This document shows positions 53,076 to 61,214 of a stretch of DNA of 64,000 nt, in pieces. Below the pieces are notes generated by a model, which was given only the letters and a program-made list of their open reading frames with translations, was not told where the DNA came from and did no database searches. The stretch is from positions 744,001 through 808,000 of the forward strand of contig JAPFFF010000013.1 of the NCBI GenBank assembly GCA_039105265.1, read 5' to 3'. Every line of letters starts with the position of its first letter. Position 1 is the first letter of the stretch. Both the position numbers and the translations under genes were made by a program. This stretch comes from Tritrichomonas musculus (Eukaryota; Parabasalia; Tritrichomonadida; Tritrichomonadidae).

Positions 53076-53413
53076 TTAAGGGACCACTATCATATTTTTT
53101 TGTAAACATTTCAATATTGAAAAAACTCATAGAAAATAAAATTCAATGGTTATTATTTCGGAAAAAGTTTAAAACTTTAAAATTTCACCATTCCGATCAT
53201 TTTTGTAAAATTTTTTCATCCTTTCAACTTTAAATTTTTATTGAAAAAAGGGAATAGGCTTAAAAGAAGAATAGAAATAAATGATATATAATTTATATAA
53301 TTTATATATACCAAAATATTGCAAAAATACTCAAGAAATATTTTTTTTTAAGTCAATTAATTTTGTGATAACTCATAGAATTTTTAACTCAGAATTTGAT
53401 AGTGGTCCCTTAA
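53076..53413. mobile_element. 338-bp TTAA-flanked MITE, copy 2
   Basis: TTAA is followed by gggaccactatca, and the complement is followed by TTAA at 53410-53413. It is the same family and length as 21692-22029 but in the opposite orientation, differing by scattered substitutions. No open frame is present. Confidence 0.9.
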
Positions 53414-53809
53414 TTTAAAAAAAATTATCTTATAAGATAATTCTGAGCTATAAATTTTTGATTCAAAAATTTTGAATGAATAATCTAAACTCAATAAAAT
53501 AATGTTCATCTCTTACACAATTCTATGAAAAAGTGAATAAATTGAATAAATTTTCTCAAAAAAATTGAAAAAATATTATCAATTATTTTTCAGAGGAAAT
53601 TTTATGGATTTTTAATTTCATTGAATCTTATTATTTTGAATAAATTCTTTCAAATATTTGAGAATATTGTATCATATATTGCTTTGTTATTTGAAACATG
53701 TTTATCTTCATATATTTATTGAATTTCACAAAAATTAAATATATATTAATGAAATAATATTCATTTCATATCAAATGGTAAGATGTTATAATTTTATAAG
53801 TATAAAAAA

Positions 53810-53940
53810 CTAGGCTTTTGTGTCCGAAATTTTTTATATTCAAAAAGTTAAAAAAAGTATCCAAAAATATCCAATTTGGATACTTTTCGGACATTTTTCG
53901 AAACTTTTTGAGAAAAAAAATTTCGGACACAAAAGCCTAG
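53810..53940. mobile_element. 131-bp foldback element with 26-bp perfect arms
   Basis: ctaggcttttgtgtccgaaa begins the left arm, and its exact complement ends the right arm at 53940. The interior also contains the partly self-complementary words tatccaa and ttggata. ataaaaaa flanks both sides (53802-53809 and 53941-53948), an apparent 8-bp duplication although it is low in complexity. A related end is seen at 2741. Confidence 0.82.
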
Positions 53941-54169
53941 ATAAAAAATAGTAAAAAATAAACGGTTATCCTCAGCCATTACCAAATTAAATAAAAATAG
54001 TGGTTTAATAAAATATTATTTAAATCCTTATATTCTTTTTCATTAATTTTTTTACATTGTTTTTTTCAAATAGTTTATTAATTTTTGAATAACGTAAACT
54101 TTTGAAAATGTGAGAAACGATTATTTTTTAGTCAAATTAATATTATTTTCTCACATTGGCCAAAAGAAA

Positions 54170-54560
54170 AAGGTTTAAAACTTTGGATCGTTTGTCCGAT
54201 AAAGAAGACCCAAAATTATAAATCTCGTAAAATTATACGGGTAATAATGGAAATTTATTGCATCACGAATGCCAGGTCAATAGGAATCCACTATAAACAG
54301 TTTTTATTACACATATGTAGAGAGAAAAACAGTTTTCCCAAATCTTGGACGTACAGATAAAATAGCACCCGGAGTTAAAAGCGAGGATATCGATAATTGC
54401 AGAAGATTCAGAACAGCATTTACCCAATTTATCTTTTGATTATTAGATATCAGCTACAAGTGCCAAGTTATGGCCAAAATTCAAATGGTCATTGGAACCG
54501 ATCAAGCAAGCTTATAATCAATACCGAACAAAGCTTGTTTACACCATTGATCTAAAGTTT
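54170..54560 (+). pseudogene. Decayed coding-like fragment, unidentified
   Basis: The base composition is clearly less AT-rich than around it. Plus-strand frames give fragments such as TLDRLSDKEDPKL, ERKTVFPNLGRTDKIAPGVK and ISATSAKLWPKFKWSLEPIK, separated by stops and frame changes. It looks like a degraded gene, possibly of a mobile element. I cannot name a family. Confidence 0.4.
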
Positions 54561-54689
54561 AAACACGATATAATTATAAACTTTTTCTATTATTTTTATT
54601 TTTTTTAATTCAAAAATTCTGAACTTATGCTTCCAGAGAGTAGTATGATAAAAAGGGTGATTTCGGACCGAAGTCCTCACTCCCCCTTT

Positions 54690-54866
54690 TTAACGTCGTC
54701 CGCCTAGCGCAAGTACAACTGTTAAACCTTCGATACAATTCTTATATCTTTCTCCAATATTATCTTCAATAGGCGTGATTTCTCAAAAACAATGCTCAGG
54801 ACCGTTTTCAAAATCAAAATCAACGTCATTGAACTCGAAATCGTAAACTTTTTTGATGATCGCCAT
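54690..54866 (-). pseudogene. Short coding-like frame with internal TGA
   Basis: From the ATG at 54866 the frame reads MAIIKKVYDFEFNDVDFDF to a TGA at about 54785. It continues in frame with EITPIEDNIGERYKNCIEG to a TAA at 54690. The composition is coding-like. It is bracketed by direct repeats of gtgatttcggacc at about 54657 and 54948, so it may belong to a decayed element next to the Maverick. Confidence 0.35.
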
Positions 54867-55030
54867 TTTATCGAATTACATATGTGGGATAAATTTATGG
54901 ACTTGTGCGGGGTTTTCATTAGTGTTTTCATATGTAATTAAAGGTAGGTGATTTCGGACCCTGTATTGCGCATAAAAATAATTCTCATTTTAAAATTTTC
55001 ATTTATTATTTTCATTAATTTTCAAAATTT

Positions 55031-55134
55031 TTGTTCTACTTTTTGAATTTAAATTTTTGTTCCACTTTTTGAATTTAAATTTTTGTTCGACTTTTTGAAT
55101 TTAAATTTTTGTTCCACTTTTTGAACTTAAATTT
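55031..55134. repeat. 26-bp tandem repeat, four copies
   Basis: ttgttc(c/g/t)actttttgaatttaaa starts at 55031, 55057, 55083 and 55109. A run of ccggaagtc-type words follows at 55147-55195. This lies between the decayed fragments and the polymerase gene and may be near the Maverick terminus. Confidence 0.9.
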
Positions 55135-55511
55135 TGATGTGGTGGAAGAGATCCGGAAGTCTGTCGGAAGTCAACCGGATGCCAACCGGAAGTCAACTTT
55201 AAAATTTTCATCAAAATTGAACTGAATTAATGAAAATAATTTATGTAGTAATTGAGAGATAAAATTTTATTGATTTTCCATTAATATTTCACAAGTTTAT
55301 GGTTATAATTTATGAAAATCATTAATAATAAAAAATGTCGGACTTTCTATTTTTCGAACCTCATAACTTTTCCACTCATGAATTACCATTAAGTTATGGT
55401 CCAAATCGAGAATATTTTTAGATGGTTTTTGTTTATGACTAAATTCTGAATTCCATTTATTAAACATAATTTTTGTTTCTTTATTTTTTTATCAAACATA
55501 AAACAACGCAA

Positions 55512-58500
55512 ATGACAAAACTAGAAGATACACCAACACCAAAATTATATGAACTCCTGAGCCTGATTGTAAATGAGGAGGTCACAGAAGAAGATGACTT
55601 ATTTGATAGCAAGAACGAACTCATAGAAACTATTGCATATGAAATTTGTGATCATGGTTACGATGGTGACAACATTTATGAAGCTATGTTCTGGTTCATG
55701 AAAGGTATAGAGCAAAATGAAAAAGCAAAAGTAACAAACCAAAATAAAGAAGTGCCCGCGAAAGATGAAATTCCCCAAGCGCCACCTCCAAAAGATATAC
55801 CACGATACATTGACAATAATGATAACTACTTTTTGAAGAACTTGAAGAACAACATATGGAGGAATACCACGAAAGATGATTCATTTGTTAAGATCACTTA
55901 TAACGATTTCATCAAACTCAAAGACGAACAAGAAAAAATAGTGGACGCGATTATGAAGAAACTTTATGATTCACCAGAGGAGTGGCACATCAATTTCGAA
56001 CAACTTACTAACCGCGGTAGAGATTTACTATTTCCTGCTCTTCATAATTTCTTCAACACTATTGTCAAGAACTTCTCTGTCACAAATCAATACAAACTCA
56101 GATTCAAAGTTAATAATGAATGGCGGACTTTACCTTTGACACCAGAAGCTTTTAACAAACTAATGGAAAACTTTACTAAGAAGCACTTTATATTTGACAT
56201 GGATGATGTAAAACCTGAGTACTTTTATGAGAAAGGTAGCATGGAACTCCCAGAATGGTCTCTCTTTTCTCAACTCATCTTCAGTAAAACCAAAAATGTA
56301 AAAAGTAATGCTGATCGTGGTGGTTCTTTCTTTCAATTCTTAGTCAAAGATAGCTGCCCACAAGAGATAGTAAAATACCTGACTCGCCTACAAATTTTCG
56401 ACACTCTTGCCAACAGTAAAGGTAAACAACGAAAAGAACTCGATGACTGCTGCTTCATATATGCTCTTCAACAAACAGGGTGCTATGATGATGAAACACT
56501 TAATAAAATGCGACTAAGAATCAACAACAGATATCTCTCCAATTCTGCTATCAACAATCTATGTCAAGAATTTAAGATCCACATCAGTGTTTCATTCATT
56601 AATGAAGATGCGAATTCCAAAAACAAGAAGAAATCAATAGGGAAGAATTCATACATAGGAGTCGAGAAAGCAGAACCAAATCGTACTCACAAATTCAACA
56701 TTTACGAGAAACACTACTTTATTGAAGAGCTGACACCATTTTCTACATACTACATTTCTCATCTCGCAGAGCTTTCACCGGACAAAGCTAACATGGAGTA
56801 CAACAGCAATCATTGGAGGAAGGCAAGACATTTCATTAGTTCTTCCAATTTAGTGAGGGCATTGATGAAGAACAATTATTTTCGTCCATTAAATTTCGGA
56901 GACGGTTGTATTCTCAAAACTATTTTCAATAATGATATCAAGAAGGATGTCTCAGGAATTAATCTTGATTATGACGAACAATCCTGCACTCAACTTATTA
57001 AACCAAAAACAATGAAGAAGAAGACAATTGAAATCAATGATAAAAAGAGTTATTGGTACTGCGATTCTGAGGCTGACACTTCTGGAGACATTCATCGCCC
57101 ATACATGTTCGTTCTTCAGTCCAAAGATGGCACAATAACAAAAACATTTAAAGGAGAAAATTGTAGTGTTTCATTTCTGGATTTCCTTCCTGATTTCTCT
57201 GTAGTGTACTTTCACAATCTTGCTTACGACATTAGATTTCTTTGTTCATATGGCATAAGGAAGTCTGTCATTAAAGGAAACAAATTTATGAAAGGCACAA
57301 TTGTCTACAAATCTAAAACACTCTATTTCCGTGACACACTTCCTATTCTCTCATGTAAGTTATCACAATTACCATCAATGTTTAATCTCGATAGTGGACA
57401 GAAAGAAGTTTTCCCCTACAAATATTACACCATGGAGAGACTCAAGAAGAATGTTGGCGTGATTAATGAAGCAGGAGAAAATGAAGATAAGAGATGGACC
57501 GAAGAAACAAAACAACAATTCCGCCACAACTTAGACATTATTGGCTGTCGTCTCTCTGATACCACATTTGACATGTACAAGTATGCAGAATTCTATTGCA
57601 CCCAAGACGTGAACATTTTACGACAAGGCTTTAATAAATTCAGAGATGGTTTCATTAAAGATTTCAATATAGATCCTTTCAACTTTGTCTCCATTTCTTC
57701 TCTCGCTAATGAAGTTTTCAATCAGAGAGTCTATTATGATCACGACTTATATAAATTAGGTGGTGTCCCTCGTTACTTTTGTTCACATGCTATTTACGGT
57801 GGGAGATGCATGACTGCTTACAACAAGAAATGGCACACACAAAAGAAGTTATGCGATTTCGATGCAGTATCTTTGTATCCGTCTGCTATGGCACGCTTAT
57901 ATACCGTAAGTGGCACTCCTAAAGTTATTGAAAAAGAGAATCTCAATATGGAATTCCTCTCTAAGCAAAGTGCTTATGTTGTCGAAATTGAGGTCACAAA
58001 AGTAAACAAACATTACCCTTTCCCATTGTTAGTTCGCAAAGTTAATGGACTGAACTTAAATGATGACAGAATAGAGAATGGAGAGCCCGTGAAGATGATC
58101 GTTGATAATATTTACCTTGAAGATCTCATTAATTTCCAGAAGATAGAGTTTACATTACTGAGAGGATACTACTGGGACGGTAAGAAAGATTACACAATTC
58201 AAAAAATCATTAGGGAAATCTTCAATAAGAGACTCGAATACAAGAAGCAAAAAAATCCATTACAGAACTTATACAAACTTATCATGAACAGCTGCTATGG
58301 TAAAACTATTGAGAGGCCCACAGATAAAGAGTTCAAGTATTTGTATGAGGGAGATGAATTAGAGAAGTATTGGAAGAAGAATTACATGAAGATCAAAGAA
58401 GATGTCCAACTTCATAACTCAAAACTACATGCATTAAAAGTACTCAAGCCTATAGACGATCATTTTAATTTCTCATTACTAGGCATACAAGTTCTATCCA

Positions 58501-59045
58501 TGAGTAAGAGAATCATGAATGAAGTTATGTGTCTGGCCTACGATATAGGATGTCACATATACTACCAAGATTGTGACTCGATGCATATAGAAGTTAATGA
58601 TTTGCCAAAATTAGTTGAATCATATAGAGAAAAATATGGTAGAGAATTAATAGGCAGCAATTTAGGACAATTCCACTCAGATTTTCCTACAATTAACAAT
58701 CATGATGAGATGCCAGTTGCTGTTGAAAGCTATTTCCTCATGAAGAAGATGTACATTGATAAGTTACAAGATAGTACCGGTGATGTTGACTACTTTATTA
58801 GAGGCAAAGGTCTAACATTAGCGAGTATCAAACATGCAGCAAAATCAGAGTATAACAATGATTATATGAAATTATATGGAGAAATTTATAATGGAAAAGC
58901 ACAAATGTTCGATCTTACTAAAGGTCAACCATGTTTCAAATTTAATTCCAACATGACAATCTCAACTTTGAACAAATTTGCGAGAACAATAAAGGTTAAA
59001 TATGAAGAAGGCAAACGTGAAAACTATTTTCTTTCACATCAATGA
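55512..59045 (+). CDS. pPolB: Maverick DNA polymerase B (protein-primed type)
   Basis: About 1177 residues from the first ATG at 55512. The frame is open from 55473 but without an ATG. The 3'-5' exonuclease motifs are present: D518/E520 (YCDSEAD), D573 (HNLAYD) and D699 (CTQDV). The polymerase motifs are A at 782-791 (DFDAVSLYPS), B at 926-931 (NSCYGK) and C at 1020-1023 (DCDS, where most families have DTDS). This is the set expected for a family B protein-primed polymerase that replicates the element. The first 500 residues precede the exonuclease and include DDCCFIYAL at about 311-319 and HYFIEE from about 401, a pattern that could be a fused cysteine-protease-like fold (inference). It is convergent with the integrase gene. 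Confidence 0.95.
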   Translation: MTKLEDTPTPKLYELLSLIVNEEVTEEDDLFDSKNELIETIAYEICDHGYDGDNIYEAMFWFMKGIEQNEKAKVTNQNKEVPAKDEIPQAPPPKDIPRYIDNNDNYFLKNLKNNIWRNTTKDDSFVKITYNDFIKLKDEQEKIVDAIMKKLYDSPEEWHINFEQLTNRGRDLLFPALHNFFNTIVKNFSVTNQYKLRFKVNNEWRTLPLTPEAFNKLMENFTKKHFIFDMDDVKPEYFYEKGSMELPEWSLFSQLIFSKTKNVKSNADRGGSFFQFLVKDSCPQEIVKYLTRLQIFDTLANSKGKQRKELDDCCFIYALQQTGCYDDETLNKMRLRINNRYLSNSAINNLCQEFKIHISVSFINEDANSKNKKKSIGKNSYIGVEKAEPNRTHKFNIYEKHYFIEELTPFSTYYISHLAELSPDKANMEYNSNHWRKARHFISSSNLVRALMKNNYFRPLNFGDGCILKTIFNNDIKKDVSGINLDYDEQSCTQLIKPKTMKKKTIEINDKKSYWYCDSEADTSGDIHRPYMFVLQSKDGTITKTFKGENCSVSFLDFLPDFSVVYFHNLAYDIRFLCSYGIRKSVIKGNKFMKGTIVYKSKTLYFRDTLPILSCKLSQLPSMFNLDSGQKEVFPYKYYTMERLKKNVGVINEAGENEDKRWTEETKQQFRHNLDIIGCRLSDTTFDMYKYAEFYCTQDVNILRQGFNKFRDGFIKDFNIDPFNFVSISSLANEVFNQRVYYDHDLYKLGGVPRYFCSHAIYGGRCMTAYNKKWHTQKKLCDFDAVSLYPSAMARLYTVSGTPKVIEKENLNMEFLSKQSAYVVEIEVTKVNKHYPFPLLVRKVNGLNLNDDRIENGEPVKMIVDNIYLEDLINFQKIEFTLLRGYYWDGKKDYTIQKIIREIFNKRLEYKKQKNPLQNLYKLIMNSCYGKTIERPTDKEFKYLYEGDELEKYWKKNYMKIKEDVQLHNSKLHALKVLKPIDDHFNFSLLGIQVLSMSKRIMNEVMCLAYDIGCHIYYQDCDSMHIEVNDLPKLVESYREKYGRELIGSNLGQFHSDFPTINNHDEMPVAVESYFLMKKMYIDKLQDSTGDVDYFIRGKGLTLASIKHAAKSEYNNDYMKLYGEIYNGKAQMFDLTKGQPCFKFNSNMTISTLNKFARTIKVKYEEGKRENYFLSHQ

Positions 59046-59105
59046 ACATCAAAAATAAAGAACACAGATGATTATCACAAAAAAAGTTCACCATATTTTT
59101 CTTTT

Positions 59106-59160
59106 CATAATTGGTGCGAGGTCATGAGCCATAATTGGTGCGATCCATAATTGGGGCATG
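59106..59160. repeat. Three short direct repeats between polymerase and integrase
   Basis: cataattgg(t/g)gc occurs at about 59106, 59130 and 59146 in the convergent gap between the two genes. It may be a transcription end region; no more can be said. Confidence 0.6.
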
Positions 59161-59175
59161 GGGAGAGTCATGTTT

Positions 59176-60306
59176 TTAACCATACATCTTCTTTAATCTA
59201 TATCTCGGTACTACTTGCTCATTATTTTTGTCATCTCTCACTCTATACAAACCATCTTCATAACCAACTACAAAATGTTCTCCAGGCTGTATAACCCTTC
59301 TTCTTTTCATCATTGTATCTTTAGGATTGTAGACCTTTACATTAGTCCCATTTTCTAATTTCCAATCTTTTCTGTTCATAATTTCATAGTTCTCTTGTAC
59401 GATCTTCCTTACTATGAATTCTTCAAGGTCCGCATCATCTTGCACCATCTTTGGAGTTACATCAAATCCTGCATACTTAGATAGAGTCTTGTGTGGGCTA
59501 TTGTTGTACTGCCAAACTATTTCACTCATAATGTTCGGCGTAATTCTTTCTACTTTCATTAAGTAAGCCATATCACGAATAGTACGTATAACTCTATCTA
59601 TGATTCCCAATGATGAATGCAAAGGTTCTGTATGCCCTCCCACTTTTTGTCTTCTCACTTTTTCAAACTTAATTCTTTGTGGAAAATCATGGTAAACATT
59701 GATAGCCTCCTCAGAGAAGAAAGCTTTTTCTGCATCCCCTATTAACTTTTCCACATATAGATTATCAAAGTCTACCATATCACCAAGAGCATTGATAAAT
59801 ACCTGCGCTGATTTGATTTCCCTAGTTATGACTCTATTACCGTTATTCACTGCTACATTCACAGGTCTAGCAAATAAGTAACGAGTATTAATGTTGATAG
59901 CAATAAGGTACACAATATCCTGAGTCTGCATCAAGTCTATCAAGTATGTATATCTACTAGTGACAGAGTGCAGCTGAAACTTTTTGATGTTCTCCTTTAA
60001 TGGAAAATTATTACTGTGGATCTCTTCTGTGTTCTTCCTAAGTCTACTCTCTAATTCTTGTAACCTTGCTACCTTATTTTTGGACTTGAATCCTATGAGG
60101 TTATTAATTGGTGGCTCCACTAATAAATCACCATATTTTCTGATATACCTTTTCTCATATTCTTTATACCAATTATCTAGCTTCCTCTTTGTGGGCCTAA
60201 AGTTTTGCATAAGTAAGTTAAATTCGTTGTAGGTAAGCTTTTTAGGGTTTTCATTTACGAGCTGCTCTATTCTCACACCTTCAAATGCTGACGAAAACAC
60301 ATTCAT
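59176..60306 (-). CDS. Maverick retroviral-type (rve) integrase
   Basis: The frame is open from 60423, but ATG 60306 (MNVFSSAFEG) is preferred because the upstream part overlaps the divergent small gene. The result is 376 residues. A rve-like core is seen: D124 in YLIDLMQ, D191 in IGDAEKAF, and the third acidic position at residue 237 in GIIDR, where most integrases have glutamate. The region after it (VIRTIRDM) fits the helix that follows the third residue. The C-terminus (EHFVVGYEDGLYRVRDD, VVPRYRLKKMYG) looks like the SH3/chromo-type barrel of Maverick integrases. Its role is insertion of the element. The start lies 20 bp from the oppositely oriented gene at 60327. Confidence 0.92.
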   Translation of the reverse strand: MNVFSSAFEGVRIEQLVNENPKKLTYNEFNLLMQNFRPTKRKLDNWYKEYEKRYIRKYGDLLVEPPINNLIGFKSKNKVARLQELESRLRKNTEEIHSNNFPLKENIKKFQLHSVTSRYTYLIDLMQTQDIVYLIAININTRYLFARPVNVAVNNGNRVITREIKSAQVFINALGDMVDFDNLYVEKLIGDAEKAFFSEEAINVYHDFPQRIKFEKVRRQKVGGHTEPLHSSLGIIDRVIRTIRDMAYLMKVERITPNIMSEIVWQYNNSPHKTLSKYAGFDVTPKMVQDDADLEEFIVRKIVQENYEIMNRKDWKLENGTNVKVYNPKDTMMKRRRVIQPGEHFVVGYEDGLYRVRDDKNNEQVVPRYRLKKMYG

Positions 60307-60326
60307 ACTTTTTATTTCAACTAAAA

Positions 60327-60590
60327 ATGTCAATGACGTTACAGCCACGCTCAGGACAAGCCTTCGCGAGTCTTCCACCACTCCGAAGACCACATCAGAG
60401 AAGTACATTTGCAACTCAAACATTAAAACAGATCAACAGTAGACTTCAATATTACAGACGAGTTCTTAATACACCTATGCCCGAAGATGAGAAAGGAATT
60501 ATGAAAAGACAGAAATTACAAGCCAAATATGAGAGAGATATGAGAGTTAGAAGATTATTAAACCGAGCAATTTCTAATTATTATTCATGA
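60327..60590 (+). CDS. Small basic Maverick protein, unknown
   Basis: 87 residues from ATG 60327, the second in-frame ATG, chosen because the first, 60285, overlaps the integrase gene. It is rich in arginine and proline near the start (RSGQAFASLPPLRRPHQRS), then a basic helical stretch (EDEKGIMKRQKLQAKYERD). The high charge suggests nucleic-acid binding. No family is recognised. It is followed 27 bp later by the gene at 60618 on the same strand. Confidence 0.65.
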   Translation: MSMTLQPRSGQAFASLPPLRRPHQRSTFATQTLKQINSRLQYYRRVLNTPMPEDEKGIMKRQKLQAKYERDMRVRRLLNRAISNYYS

Positions 60591-60617
60591 GCATTTTTGT
60601 TTCTTGTTGGTTATTAA

Positions 60618-61184
60618 ATGTCTAACACTCTTCGCCAAGCTAGAATTTTATCAAGTGAGAATGACGCTAGTGTAAAACAAGAGCAGAACACAAATGTTAA
60701 CATAAAAATAACTCCTAACAAAAGTACCCAACCTCCTAATCCACCACAAGTTACATATCCTCAAGTGTCTCCAGTAAATTTTACTTCACAGACGACACCA
60801 TCAGCATTTCCATCAGTACAAGCAACAAGCAGAGGTATAGCAGATTTGGGCACTGAACTTGATTCACTTGAGAAGAAAAACAAATTTCTAGAAATGCTGG
60901 TTGCCATGTATGAAACAAATCCTCTGAAAATCAATAGTTATGTAGTTTGTGATAGTAAATTGCTGATGAACATGATTAAACTTTTAACAGATGCCGACAA
61001 AATAGAGTTAGTATTAGATGAGTCAGATGTTGGGTGTGGGTGTAGCGGTGCCAATAGTAAGTTCATCAAGATCGACAAAATTCTGGTATACAAAAATAAC
61101 AAAGCTGAAGATCTAAAGTATGGTTATAACGAAATCTATACTCAATTTATAAGATATGGTGTGAGCTTGAAGATTGTAGTGTAA
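60618..61184 (+). CDS. Maverick protein of unknown function, disordered N-terminus
   Basis: 188 residues from ATG 60618. The first 75 are low-complexity, rich in P, T, S, Q and N (for example PPNPPQVTYPQVSP). A short helix (LGTELDSLEKKNKFLEMLVA) and a compact C-terminal part with a cysteine-rich turn DVGCGCSGAN follow. The N-terminal composition suggests a flexible virion- or complex-associated protein. I do not recognise a domain. It converges with the fibre-like gene, 30 bp apart. Confidence 0.75.
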   Translation: MSNTLRQARILSSENDASVKQEQNTNVNIKITPNKSTQPPNPPQVTYPQVSPVNFTSQTTPSAFPSVQATSRGIADLGTELDSLEKKNKFLEMLVAMYETNPLKINSYVVCDSKLLMNMIKLLTDADKIELVLDESDVGCGCSGANSKFIKIDKILVYKNNKAEDLKYGYNEIYTQFIRYGVSLKIVV

Positions 61185-61214
61185 GCAATGATAGCAACCA
61201 TGAATGAATGCCTC

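Noticed and set aside
59984-60232. 82-codon plus-strand frame inside the integrase gene
   Set aside because: Antisense shadow of the integrase coding sequence.
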